DNA from: Oceanospirillum sp048268485
GTDB lineage: Bacteria; Pseudomonadota; Gammaproteobacteria; Pseudomonadales; Halomonadaceae
Direction: 5' to 3'
DNA length: 64,000 nucleotides
Assembly: GCA_048268485.1 (NCBI GenBank)
Contig: JBLWVL010000005.1
Location: 1 to 64,000 of the forward strand
Under the pieces are notes generated by a model. That model was not told where the DNA came from and ran no database searches. It saw nothing but the letters and a program-made list of their open reading frames with translations. Position numbers and translations under genes: made by a program. Positions 1-8,245 of the stretch are shown piece after piece; the stretch's first letter is position 1, and each line of letters starts with the position of its first letter.

Positions 1-950
1 CCATCCGCCAGAACAGCCTTAAAGCCTTTACTTTTTTCTGCCCGTGCAACGGCTTGCCTGATGCCGAGAGCAAAGAGTTCAGAAAGAGGTTTCTTTGAGA
101 GCTCGCAGGTTTCTGCCTCTGTGCCATCATCGTATTGATTCGATTTCCAGCGCAGGGGAGGGAGTCTCGGAATAATGAATGCTGCAACAAACCCGGCCAG
201 AGAAACAGCCAGATAGAATGGAATAAACAGGTGTTCCAGCTTTACCTGGGCGATAACAACCAGTGCGAAACTGATGGACACTGCTGAGAAGGTCGTGGCA
301 ATAACCGCGGCTTCCCGTTTGGTGTACATTTTTTGTTCATATTGCTGACTGGTCAGCATGACACCTACAGTGCCATCGCCTAACCATGAGGTTGTACAGT
401 CAATTGCAGAGCGGCCGGGTAGGTTAAATAACGGACGCATTATCTTGCTCATCAGGCTTCCGGTTAGTTCAAGCAGACCAAAGTCCAGCAGTAGCGGAAG
501 CAATAAACCTGCAAAGAGAAATACAGCCAGCAGAGTCGGCATAAGCTCTTTTAATACTAAGCCGCCGGTATACTCATGCCAGATGATATTAGGCCCAATT
601 TCATTTAGGGCCATTACTGCGAAAGTAGCACCCAAAACCCGCATTACCAGCCAGGGGTAGCTGGTCAGGAACAAGACCTTCATCAGCTTGTTATTACGCA
701 AAGGTTTGAAAAATGTTGTTACGACAGACAGGGTTGCAGCAACACAGATAAGTCCTGTGACAACGAATGGGGCATTATCACCCAACAAGCTTTTGAACAT
801 ACCTGCCAGTACGGCCACCGGGATTGTAACGCTACCGTCGTAGGCTACCGGGGTCATAAAGAGCAGCAGACCCAGTAGGGATGGGATAATAAACTTCCAG
901 ATGCTGCTTTTTCTTTTGGTTGAGTCCGCTGCTAAGACGTCGTTCGGCAT
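1..950 (-). CDS. YjiH-family membrane protein, 3' end cut by window edge
   Basis: About 316 codons are visible, starting MPNDVLAADSTKRKSS, and the C-terminus lies outside the window. The protein is very hydrophobic with many predicted membrane helices. It carries a nucleoside-recognition/gate-type segment with the stretch GRSAIDCTTSWLGDG, as in the YjiH family. The function of this family is not established; transport or gating of a small molecule is inferred. The ATG at 950 is the first start after an upstream gap of 182 bases. That gap contains a promoter-like element at 1014-1041 whose spacer is an inverted repeat. The gene lies downstream of the MATE gene on the same strand but probably has its own promoter. 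Confidence 0.75.
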   Translation of the reverse strand, partial: MPNDVLAADSTKRKSSIWKFIIPSLLGLLLFMTPVAYDGSVTIPVAVLAGMFKSLLGDNAPFVVTGLICVAATLSVVTTFFKPLRNNKLMKVLFLTSYPWLVMRVLGATFAVMALNEIGPNIIWHEYTGGLVLKELMPTLLAVFLFAGLLLPLLLDFGLLELTGSLMSKIMRPLFNLPGRSAIDCTTSWLGDGTVGVMLTSQQYEQKMYTKREAAVIATTFSAVSISFALVVIAQVKLEHLFIPFYLAVSLAGFVAAFIIPRLPPLRWKSNQYDDGTEAETCELSKKPLSELFALGIRQAVARAEKSKGFKAVLAD

Positions 951-1013
951 ATGCGTTACCCTCAGTCGTTATTGTTATCGGAGTTAATCCGTATCATTTT
1001 AAGGTAGGGGAGT

Positions 1014-1041
1014 ATATTAGCCTTGGTCTAGGCTATATCAA
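1014..1041 (-). promoter_or_regulatory. Promoter of the YjiH-type gene with palindromic spacer
   Basis: Read on the minus strand there is TTGATA (1041-1036), a 16-base spacer and TAATAT (1019-1014). A perfect inverted repeat, TAGCCT...AGGCTA (1018-1035, 6-base centre), fills the spacer and touches the -10 box. This arrangement fits a repressor operator placed inside a promoter. It sits about 65 bases upstream of the ATG at 950. The regulator is not evident nearby. Confidence 0.45.
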
Positions 1042-1132
1042 TTTATAGCAGCGATTTTTAGACAAAAACTGCTAAATCAGGTCGCTTTTTTGAAAAAAAT
1101 GACTATTTATTAGCAGGTTAATAGGTGTATGT

Positions 1133-2467
1133 TCAGGCGAGTGCTGGTTGGAAGCGTTTTAGCAGTGTGATGCTTAGAGCCAGTACTACCGATTCACTAA
1201 TCAGTGGGATTAGCCAGATACTGTCCACGCTCCAGATCATTGGAATGACCAGTAATAGAATGGCTACCAGTAATCCGCCCCGGAACAGAGATATACCACC
1301 GGCCAGTAACGGTTGCTCCAGTGCGGTAAAATAGCCTGCGCTGACAACATTGAGCCCCATGACAATAAAGCCAAGGCAAAAGAGCATCATCAGCTGATGT
1401 GACAGGTGAATCAGAGCGCTATCATCGAGAAAAAAACCTGCCACTGAGTCACCAAAACAGTAGATCAGGCTATAGGCGCTTATTCCCAAAATGAGCGCAG
1501 CACCTAAGGTTAAATACAGTACCCGGCGCAATATTTGAGTTTCGCCCTGACCATTTAAAAAACTGACTAAGGGCTGCATACCCTGAGTTAAACCTAAAAA
1601 GGTTTGCAGCATCATGATGCTGATATAGCCGATAACACTAAAAGCAGCCAGTGCTGGAATTCCTAAATACATTGCAATGGCGTTGTTAAAGGCTAATAAA
1701 ATCAGTCCCATGGACATTTCGGTAATGCCGTCCGGTAGCCCTGTGCGGATAAAGCGGAGCAGCTGTGACCCGCGAGGGAGTACGGCAACCAATCTTAAAC
1801 TACCACGGTTACCTAGCAGGCCCATAAAATGCAGCAACAGAACAAGCAGGCTTGTTGACTGAGCGATGCCGGTTGCCAATGCTGCCCCGGTTAGCCCCAT
1901 CTCCAGTTCAATAATAAACAGGTAATCCAGCAGGATATTAGTTAATGCAGCCAGGCAGATGGCAAACAGTTCACGGCCGGGAAAGCCGTCTACCTTGCAG
2001 AACATTTCCAGGGCATAGGAGACTAAGTAGGCGGTATTAAAGAATAGGAGTACCGACAGGTATTCGCTGACACGGCCAACCATCTCACCCCGGGCACCCA
2101 ACAACCAGGCGATCTGGTCCAAAAAGATAAAGCTGAGAGAGCAGGCAAGCAGGCCAAAGGCCAGTAGACTGTATACCGCAGATGAAAAAATACGGTTTGC
2201 GGCTCCGAGCCGACCGGCCCCGCGCTGGACTCCCGCTGCGGTGGCAGCTCCGATGCTGATAACAATAGAGACAGCAAATAGAATTCCCACAAAGGGCAGG
2301 CTTAAATTAACGGCTGCCAAAGCTTCTGCACCGACACCCTGGCCGACAAAAATCCCATCAATAATACCGTACAGACTAAATACCCAGACAGATGCAATGG
2401 AGGGTAGGGCGAATCGAAGCAGGGTTTTTCCCACCTGATCGGCAGATGTTGTTTCCGCTGTTAACAC
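1133..2467 (-). CDS. MATE-family multidrug efflux transporter
   Basis: This 444-residue protein has about 12 hydrophobic segments in two similar halves, typical of MATE exporters that expel cationic drugs using a Na+ or H+ gradient. N-terminal features include GKTLLRFALPSIASVWVFSL, followed by GIIDGIFVGQGVG, a typical first-helix MATE pattern. The start is GTG at 2467 (MLTAETTSAD). The gene is divergent from a MerR-family regulator with a GyrI-like effector domain, a frequent pairing for drug-inducible pumps. A promoter-like element with a 19-base spacer lies at 2499-2529. The substrate cannot be read from the sequence. Confidence 0.88.
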   Translation of the reverse strand: MLTAETTSADQVGKTLLRFALPSIASVWVFSLYGIIDGIFVGQGVGAEALAAVNLSLPFVGILFAVSIVISIGAATAAGVQRGAGRLGAANRIFSSAVYSLLAFGLLACSLSFIFLDQIAWLLGARGEMVGRVSEYLSVLLFFNTAYLVSYALEMFCKVDGFPGRELFAICLAALTNILLDYLFIIELEMGLTGAALATGIAQSTSLLVLLLHFMGLLGNRGSLRLVAVLPRGSQLLRFIRTGLPDGITEMSMGLILLAFNNAIAMYLGIPALAAFSVIGYISIMMLQTFLGLTQGMQPLVSFLNGQGETQILRRVLYLTLGAALILGISAYSLIYCFGDSVAGFFLDDSALIHLSHQLMMLFCLGFIVMGLNVVSAGYFTALEQPLLAGGISLFRGGLLVAILLLVIPMIWSVDSIWLIPLISESVVLALSITLLKRFQPALA

Positions 2468-2498
2468 AATGTTTACTCTTGTTTTGGCTCGTATTTAC

Positions 2499-2529
2499 AG
2501 TTTAAAGTCTCAAGCTATTACAGAGTCAA
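2499..2529 (-). promoter_or_regulatory. MerR-type promoter of the MATE gene (19-base spacer)
   Basis: On the minus strand TTGACT (2529-2524) and TAAACT (2504-2499) are separated by 19 bases. That is longer than the usual 17 and is the hallmark of promoters activated by MerR-family regulators, which twist the overlong spacer. The divergent MerR gene starts at 2616. No strong dyad is obvious inside the spacer, so the operator itself is not demonstrated. Confidence 0.45.
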
Positions 2530-2615
2530 TGCCTCGGAGCAGATCGAATAAAGCATGGGGCGGCAGGTAAGAGAAATAAGATGGAGGTTAAGAAAATGAT
2601 ATACAGAGGGCAAAG

Positions 2616-3422
2616 ATGAAGCTGTATCGCATCGGTCAGGTCAGCAAGCTTTACGGTATAAGTGTAGAAACCCTGAGACACTATGAAAAACAGGGACTGC
2701 TGCTGCCATCGAAAGTGGCGGAAAGTGGCTATCGTTACTATGACAGTCGCCAGATCTGGCGGCTGAACCTGATCCGAACCCTGCGTAAGTTGGATATAGG
2801 CTTAAGCGATATCGCTCGCTTTATACAGGATCGTACATTGGACAGCAGTGCAGATTTACTGGATTTGCAGTTAGCGACGATCGCGGAGAAAAAACGTGAG
2901 TTGGAACAGCTTGAAGGCGAGCTTACTGAGCGACGAGCTTACCTGCAGCAGACCCGTAGGATCGATGTTAGTGGAGGGGTTCGTCATCAGATGATGCCGG
3001 AGCGCCGGGTGCGAATCTCATCGGCTGAAACCAGTAGCTTTTGGGAGGTGGACAGAATCCACAAGGAGCTGGAGAGTCAGATGGCTGATCAGAAAATCAC
3101 CTATTTTGCCTGGGGTAAAGCGGGTGTTTTCCTGGGGAAGAATGCTTTCGAGCAAGGGGATTATCATACGTACAAACAGGTTTTTATTTTTGATGAGCAA
3201 GGGGAGGCGTGTTTGCCTGCGGGTGATTATCTCTGCCTTTATTATCGAGGGGAAAAACCGGAAACTATTACGCAGAAGTATCGGCAGCTGCAGGCGTATA
3301 TGGATGAAAAGCAGTTGATTGCGGTAGGTCCTGCGATAGAGATCTACAGACTGGATATTCACGAAACAGATCGTCAGGAGGAGTATCTGACAGAAATACA
3401 GATACCGTATCGTCCAGCGTAG
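2616..3422 (+). CDS. MerR-family regulator with GyrI-like effector domain
   Basis: The 268-residue protein opens with a winged helix-turn-helix of MerR type (YRIGQVSKLYGISVETLRHY, residues about 4-23, then YEKQGLL and SGYRYY). A helical linker follows at about residues 75-115. The C-terminal half resembles the GyrI/BmrR small-molecule-binding fold, ending with the typical EEYLTEIQIPYR segment that holds the drug-contacting acidic residue in this family. A ribosome site AGAGGG lies 5 bases before the ATG. Divergence from the MATE pump suggests it activates the pump when it binds a lipophilic cation. The ligand is unknown. Confidence 0.85.
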   Translation: MKLYRIGQVSKLYGISVETLRHYEKQGLLLPSKVAESGYRYYDSRQIWRLNLIRTLRKLDIGLSDIARFIQDRTLDSSADLLDLQLATIAEKKRELEQLEGELTERRAYLQQTRRIDVSGGVRHQMMPERRVRISSAETSSFWEVDRIHKELESQMADQKITYFAWGKAGVFLGKNAFEQGDYHTYKQVFIFDEQGEACLPAGDYLCLYYRGEKPETITQKYRQLQAYMDEKQLIAVGPAIEIYRLDIHETDRQEEYLTEIQIPYRPA

Positions 3423-3437
3423 ACACTACGGTATCTG
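3399..3437. terminator. Inverted repeat between convergent MerR and flagellin genes
   Basis: A perfect 11-base inverted repeat, CAGATACCGTA (3399-3409) and TACGGTATCTG (3427-3437), overlaps the 3' end of the MerR gene and precedes the flagellin stop. It is the only strong hairpin between the two convergent genes, so it probably ends transcription from both sides. There is no long T-run. Confidence 0.5.
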
Positions 3438-3444
3438 AGGTTTG

Positions 3445-4641
3445 TTAACGCAGGAGTGATAGTGCGATCTGCGGTAACTGGTTTGTCTGAGAGAGAATAG
3501 TCGATGATGCTTGCTGAATAATCTGATTGCGGGTGAGCTCAGCTGTCTCGTAAGCAAAGTCAGTGTCTGTTATCTGGGATCTGGAAGCTGCGACATTCAT
3601 GGCCATCGTATTGTTACTGCGGATCAGAGAAGTGATGCCATTCTGTTCCGCACCTAATTTAGAACGTTGGCGGCCAATCTGTGTGATCATACCTGACATG
3701 GAATCGAGAAGAGTATCTGTAGCAAACCCATGCAGACTTTTGATCTCGTCACCGGTAAAACCCCGCGCAACAATACTTGCTTCGTTCAGAGTGCCCGATG
3801 GCAGTAGTGTTGCCCAGTCAAGATCTGCATTATCAAGAATAGCGGCACCGACAGAATTATCCGGCAATTCTGTCGTCAAAATTTTTGTGAAATTCTCAAC
3901 ATTGAACTGAACTGTTCCTACGGCTTTTCCACCCAGATTTTTAACGGCACTAATACCGGCATTAGCTCCGAAAAGCTCCAACACTGCGTTGTCCACAGTC
4001 GAGGCGTTGCCTGTGCCAATATAAGCGGCAACAACTTTGCCTAGGGTTCCGTAGTCATCAAGGTTGGTGTTGGATATGGCAGAAAAAACCTGATCACCAA
4101 CACCTTCATTTTCAAGGATTTTTCCGAAAAGTGCAGAGAGAGTTGCGTTACCTGTCGTGATTTCACTCTGCTCACCTGCATTTGCGCCTGTCTGAATCTG
4201 AAAGCCTGAAGAAGGGGATTCACTATTCAGCAGCTTGATCTTACCGAAGGATGTACGCTCAGCGATTTCATCATTCGTGGTGAGCAGTTCTCCAAACTCC
4301 TGGCCGAGGGAGCTACGGTCATCCGAAGAGAGCGTACGGTTACCTCCCTGGACAGCCAGCTGACGGACCCTTTGAAAATTATTGGTAATCTCTCCCATGG
4401 CGCCTTCTGCAATCTGCGCAATGGATATCGCATCATTGGCATTTCGGGTTGCCTGATTCAGGCCTGTAATTTGAGTTTCCAGGCGATTGGAGATCTGCAG
4501 ACCTGCAGCATCATCTTTGGCGCTATTGATACGGCTGCCGGAAGATAGCTTTTCATAAGAGCTGTTTATGCGAGAAACAACGTTGGACAGGTGCTTCTGG
4601 CCACTTAAAGCAGCAATATTGGTATTTACAAACAGGGCCAT
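3445..4641 (-). CDS. fliC: Flagellin (filament protein)
   Basis: The 398-residue protein has the canonical flagellin ends that form the D0/D1 coiled-coil core of the filament. The N-terminus is MALFVNTNIAALSGQKHL with KLSSGSRINSAKDDAAGLQI. The C-terminus has NVAASRSQITDTDFAYETAE and ends LPQIALSLLR. The middle (about residues 150-300) is poorly conserved and looks more helical than the usual beta-rich surface domain. No other flagellar structural gene or export chaperone is present nearby. A sigma-28 promoter lies upstream at 4719-4745. The product is secreted through the flagellar export channel. The symbol is by family; several flagellin names exist. Confidence 0.93.
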   Translation of the reverse strand: MALFVNTNIAALSGQKHLSNVVSRINSSYEKLSSGSRINSAKDDAAGLQISNRLETQITGLNQATRNANDAISIAQIAEGAMGEITNNFQRVRQLAVQGGNRTLSSDDRSSLGQEFGELLTTNDEIAERTSFGKIKLLNSESPSSGFQIQTGANAGEQSEITTGNATLSALFGKILENEGVGDQVFSAISNTNLDDYGTLGKVVAAYIGTGNASTVDNAVLELFGANAGISAVKNLGGKAVGTVQFNVENFTKILTTELPDNSVGAAILDNADLDWATLLPSGTLNEASIVARGFTGDEIKSLHGFATDTLLDSMSGMITQIGRQRSKLGAEQNGITSLIRSNNTMAMNVAASRSQITDTDFAYETAELTRNQIIQQASSTILSQTNQLPQIALSLLR

Positions 4642-4718
4642 GTCGACATCCTTGAGAAGAAATTAATCCGTAAAGTAGAAAGTTCGAGTTCCATTCGTAC
4701 TGAGTTGTAGCAGACCTC

Positions 4719-4745
4719 ATATCGGCTTGTTTTGAATAAACTTAA
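4719..4745 (-). promoter_or_regulatory. Sigma-28 (FliA) promoter of the flagellin gene
   Basis: On the minus strand TTAAGTTT (4745-4738), an 11-base spacer and GCCGATAT (4726-4719) match the FliA consensus TAAAGTTT-N11-GCCGATAA at nearly every position. It lies about 78 bases upstream of the flagellin ATG, consistent with late-class flagellar expression. Confidence 0.85.
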
Positions 4746-4897
4746 ATATTTTTGTAAAGAAAGATAACTGTTTTTTGGGTCTGTAACACACGGGGTTTAG
4801 TGTGTAACTCCATTAAGTTTCTTCTTTGGTAATTCGAGCATAAAGTCTAGAATGATTTTTCTATTAACCTTTAGTTTAATTTTGAGATGCTGCGATC

Positions 4898-6832
4898 ATG
4901 AATACTTTTCGACAACTGTCAATTCAGAACCGTCTATTGATGACTCTGATCATTGCAGTCCTGGCTTCAGCCTGTATCACTGGTTGGATTGGACATGCCG
5001 AAGCGCGAAAAGTGCTGGTTGATCGCCTTGAGTCCTCCGAACTACCTAATGTGGTAAAGCGAATCCGTAATGCGATCGATAAAGAAATTACCAGCATGCA
5101 GGTACTGACTCGTAGTATTGCAGAGAATGCCTTTGTGCTTAGCTGGCTTGAGAAAGGAGCGGATGCGGAGGGAGAGCAGCAGCTTATTCAGTATCTGAAG
5201 GATATAGCTGAAAATAATAATCTCAGTAACGCTTCTTTTGTTGATCGTGATACGGCCCGTTACTGGAATCAGGATGGTTTTTTGCGGGTTTTGCAGGAAG
5301 GGCCGTTGGATAGTTGGTTCTTCCGTTTCAGAGACAGTGGTCAGGCGGAATCTGCCAGTACTTATACCTATCCGGAAGGTAATATAGATGTCTTTGTTAA
5401 CTATCAACAGGTGAATGGGCGCGGTTCTTCCGGAGCATCCCGTTCATTTGATGAGTTGGCGGCCTATTTAAAGGAGTTCCGGTTAGAGAATACCGGTTTT
5501 GTCTATCTGGCGGATGGAGATGGTGTTGTACAGGTCCATTTTGATGCGTCTTACAATAACAAGCGCCGACTTGCGGAAATGTATCCCCAGGCGAATGTCC
5601 AGTCATTGTTGCAGCAGCAGGAGTTTGCTTTTATCCGCTCTGGTGATCATCTGGTTGCAGCAAGTTATATCCCCAGCCTGAAATGGTACGTTATTGCACA
5701 GGTGCCTGAGTCAGAGCTTTATGCTCAGCTTGATCGTGCTGAATATAAGGCAATGGCGACGATCCTGATTATTGTTGTGATTTTCGGTGTGATTGGTATC
5801 TGGTTGGCCCGGTCTCTTTCCCGGCCGCTCAATGACCTTGCGGCACTTTTTCAGAAGATGGGTGATAGTGGCGGCAATCTTTGTCATAGATTGGATGATA
5901 AAGGTGATTCAGAAATCTCCCGGGTGGGCAGAGGCTTTAATGCCTTCATTGGCAACATTCACAACGTTTTGAGTGAGGTCTCGGTTACAGCCCAGGGTGT
6001 GAAGCAGACCTCAGTGGAGGTCTCTGCTAATTCTGAGCAGACCCGGAATGCCAGTCAGTCGCAGCAGGATAAGACTACCTGGGTTGCTTCGGCGATTCAT
6101 GAAATGGGTGCGGCTACGGCCGAAATTGCCCAGAATGCAGCGGCAGCGGCAGGCGCAACGGAAAAAGCGGTGGAGCATACGGATCTCGCGCGCCATGTTG
6201 TTAGCCAGGCTCAGCAACAAAGCTCTTCCATGGAAGAGGAGATGGAAGGTGTCGCCCAGGTTATTGCTCGCCTGGCGGAAAAGAGCGATAGCATTGGTAG
6301 CGTTCTGGAAGTGATACGGGGTATTTCAGAGCAGACAAACCTTCTGGCGTTGAATGCTGCTATTGAAGCTGCCCGGGCAGGTGAGCAGGGACGAGGGTTT
6401 GCGGTTGTTGCTGATGAGGTACGTAACTTAGCTCGTCGAACCAGTGACTCGACGGATGAAATCCAAGTTATGATCGATGAGCTGCAACATGAAGCTAAAA
6501 GTGCTGTAGATAAAGTTGAGCAATCCGGGCGATATACCCGACAGAGTGTCGAGGCTGCAGAGCAAGCCTGTCAGGCGCTGGAAGCGATTCAGGTCGATAT
6601 ACGACAGATCTCTGAGCTTAATATTCAGGTAGCAACGGCGACGGAAGAGCAGTCCAGTGTTACCAGAGAGATCAATACGCACATTGTTCAGATCAGCGAT
6701 AGCTCTGAGCAGAATACTCAGGCGGCGTCGGAGCTTGCCCAGGAAAGCAATGCTTTGAGGGGACAGGCTGAGAAACTTCAGGCTTTGGTGGGGCAGTTTC
6801 AGCTTGACCAGTCTGGTCATTCGTCAGACTAA
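4898..6832 (+). CDS. Methyl-accepting chemotaxis protein
   Basis: This 644-residue transmembrane chemoreceptor has a first membrane helix at about residues 12-32 and a periplasmic sensor of roughly 250 residues, probably of Cache type. The second helix lies near residues 286-304 (ILIIVVIFGVIGIWLA). A HAMP linker and the cytoplasmic signalling coiled coil follow. The highly conserved hairpin tip is visible (ISEQTNLLALNAAIEAARAG and FAVVADEVRNLA), which contacts CheA and CheW. There is no C-terminal CheR-tethering pentapeptide. The ligand is unknown. It is divergent from the flagellin gene, so motility and sensing genes share this intergenic region. Confidence 0.93.
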   Translation: MNTFRQLSIQNRLLMTLIIAVLASACITGWIGHAEARKVLVDRLESSELPNVVKRIRNAIDKEITSMQVLTRSIAENAFVLSWLEKGADAEGEQQLIQYLKDIAENNNLSNASFVDRDTARYWNQDGFLRVLQEGPLDSWFFRFRDSGQAESASTYTYPEGNIDVFVNYQQVNGRGSSGASRSFDELAAYLKEFRLENTGFVYLADGDGVVQVHFDASYNNKRRLAEMYPQANVQSLLQQQEFAFIRSGDHLVAASYIPSLKWYVIAQVPESELYAQLDRAEYKAMATILIIVVIFGVIGIWLARSLSRPLNDLAALFQKMGDSGGNLCHRLDDKGDSEISRVGRGFNAFIGNIHNVLSEVSVTAQGVKQTSVEVSANSEQTRNASQSQQDKTTWVASAIHEMGAATAEIAQNAAAAAGATEKAVEHTDLARHVVSQAQQQSSSMEEEMEGVAQVIARLAEKSDSIGSVLEVIRGISEQTNLLALNAAIEAARAGEQGRGFAVVADEVRNLARRTSDSTDEIQVMIDELQHEAKSAVDKVEQSGRYTRQSVEAAEQACQALEAIQVDIRQISELNIQVATATEEQSSVTREINTHIVQISDSSEQNTQAASELAQESNALRGQAEKLQALVGQFQLDQSGHSSD

Positions 6833-6948
6833 TGATAGCCTGCAAGATTGCCTTCTGATTAAATAAGGTTAAATATGAGGGCAATCAGAATCATGCAGAG
6901 TGCGGCCGTTTAATTGCAGGTTGTCACTTTGCCAACAGAGGATTTGGT

Positions 6949-7587
6949 GTGCGCGCCTTAAAGTACCTTAGTTTAATTTTGCTGATTTTCTGCTGCTTTG
7001 ATCCTATGGCCTATGCGGAGGATGACTCAGAACCTGTGGTTGGTAATATCACTCAGGTTCAGGGGCGTGCTCAGTTGTTCCGGTCAGGTAAGGTAGAGCG
7101 GATAACACAGAACACTATTCTTCAGGAGGGTGATCGTGTAATAACGACCTCTTCTGGTCGTGTTGGCCTGAGAATGAGGGATAACTCAAGAATTTTACTG
7201 GCGAATACAACAGAGTTTGAGATTAAACGTTATCAGTTTGATCCGGTTGCCGGAACATCGGATGCCCGTTTTAAGTTAGTGAAGGGGGCGTTCAGAGCGA
7301 TTACCGGAGCGATTGGTCAACAGTCTGATCCGCAGTTTGAGGTTGAAACTCCTGTTGCAACCATAGGTATTCGGGGGACAGACTTTTGGGGTGGCTTTAT
7401 CTTTAACGGCGATCTGGATGTCGCCATGTTCAGAGGTAAAGGTGTTTACATCCGTAATAGCCAGGGGATGACAGAGATCACCCGGAAAGGCCACGGAGTC
7501 ACTGTGCAGGAAGGAGTAGCACCACCTGCCGCAAAACCCTGGCCGGACCGGAAACTCCGGCAGGCTATGGAATCAACCCAGTTATAG
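6949..7587 (+). CDS. FecR-domain periplasmic protein
   Basis: The 212-residue protein starts at a GTG preceded by AGAGGA. It has a signal peptide (about residues 1-24, ending near AYAED) and then a FecR-type beta-rich domain. Recognisable segments are GRAQLFRSGK, LQEGDRVITTSSGRVGLRM and TPVATIGIRGTDFWGG. This is the stand-alone exported form, not the anti-sigma FecR with an N-terminal cytosolic domain. No sigma factor or TonB receptor is adjacent. Such proteins are thought to act in envelope or surface-structure assembly, but the role here is unknown. Confidence 0.75.
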   Translation: MRALKYLSLILLIFCCFDPMAYAEDDSEPVVGNITQVQGRAQLFRSGKVERITQNTILQEGDRVITTSSGRVGLRMRDNSRILLANTTEFEIKRYQFDPVAGTSDARFKLVKGAFRAITGAIGQQSDPQFEVETPVATIGIRGTDFWGGFIFNGDLDVAMFRGKGVYIRNSQGMTEITRKGHGVTVQEGVAPPAAKPWPDRKLRQAMESTQL

Positions 7588-7632
7588 CCTGGAATGAGCA
7601 GGTGGTAACGGCCAGAGGTTAACCCTCCATCT

Positions 7633-8130
7633 ATGATCTATCTGAAAGGCTATCCTCCCGGTATCCAGCAGCGGGTTAAAGAGCTGCTGGAACAAAAGTC
7701 TCTGCATAAGCATCTTTTACAGCGCTACCCTAAATGTCATCAGTACGGTAGTAATGATCAGCTTTACCGCTATGGGCTGGAGCTTAAACAACGCTATATG
7801 AAGAAGTCTCCGCCGTTAAAAAGAATCACCTTCGATCCCAAGGTAAGTGTCATTCATCATGCCTTGGGGTTAAACGCACATATCACCCGAGCCCATGGTG
7901 GTAAGTTAAAAGCCAGTCATGAGATTCGTATCGACCCCTGCTTTAAGCGTTGCCCGGAAGAATTTCTACGGATGATCCTGGTACACGAGCTGGCGCACCT
8001 GAAGGAGCGGGAGCATAACAAGAGCTTTTATCAGCTTTGCCAACATATGGAGCCGGATTATTTTCAGCTGGAACTGGATCTCAGGCTTATGCTGACCTGG
8101 CAGGACGCTGAGCAGAAGGAGCTGTATTAG
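7633..8130 (+). CDS. YgjP-like zinc metallopeptidase-domain protein
   Basis: The 165-residue cytosolic protein has the zinc-protease motif LVHELAHLKEREHNKSFYQL near residues 117-137. This HExxH plus downstream H is typical of the YgjP/SprT-like (DUF45, WLM) group. The N-terminal part is basic and may contact nucleic acid. Substrates are not known for this family. The gene follows the FecR-domain gene closely and is closed by the strong hairpin at 8171-8202. Confidence 0.75.
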   Translation: MIYLKGYPPGIQQRVKELLEQKSLHKHLLQRYPKCHQYGSNDQLYRYGLELKQRYMKKSPPLKRITFDPKVSVIHHALGLNAHITRAHGGKLKASHEIRIDPCFKRCPEEFLRMILVHELAHLKEREHNKSFYQLCQHMEPDYFQLELDLRLMLTWQDAEQKELY

Positions 8131-8170
8131 GCAGACTGTTTAATCCGGTTAAAAATAGGATTGCAGCTAA

Positions 8171-8204
8171 ACAAAGAGAGCCCTGATGTGGGCTCTCTTT
8201 GTTT
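8171..8204. terminator. Bidirectional rho-independent terminator
   Basis: A 13-base perfect stem, ACAAAGAGAGCCC (8171-8183) and GGGCTCTCTTTGT (8190-8202), has a 6-base loop between convergent genes. It serves the metallopeptidase gene (+) and mesD (-). Confidence 0.8.
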
Positions 8205-8245
8205 ATAGGGTGGGCTTGCTAAACTCAGACCCGTTGAGTGGATGG

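Noticed and set aside
4800..4897. Possible sigma-28 promoter for the chemoreceptor gene (TAAAGTCT at about 4841)
   Set aside because: No GCCGATAA-like box at the right distance.
6849..6900. Inverted GATTGCC / GGCAATC after the chemoreceptor gene as a terminator
   Set aside because: Seven-base arms with a long AT-rich loop and no T-run; too weak to call.
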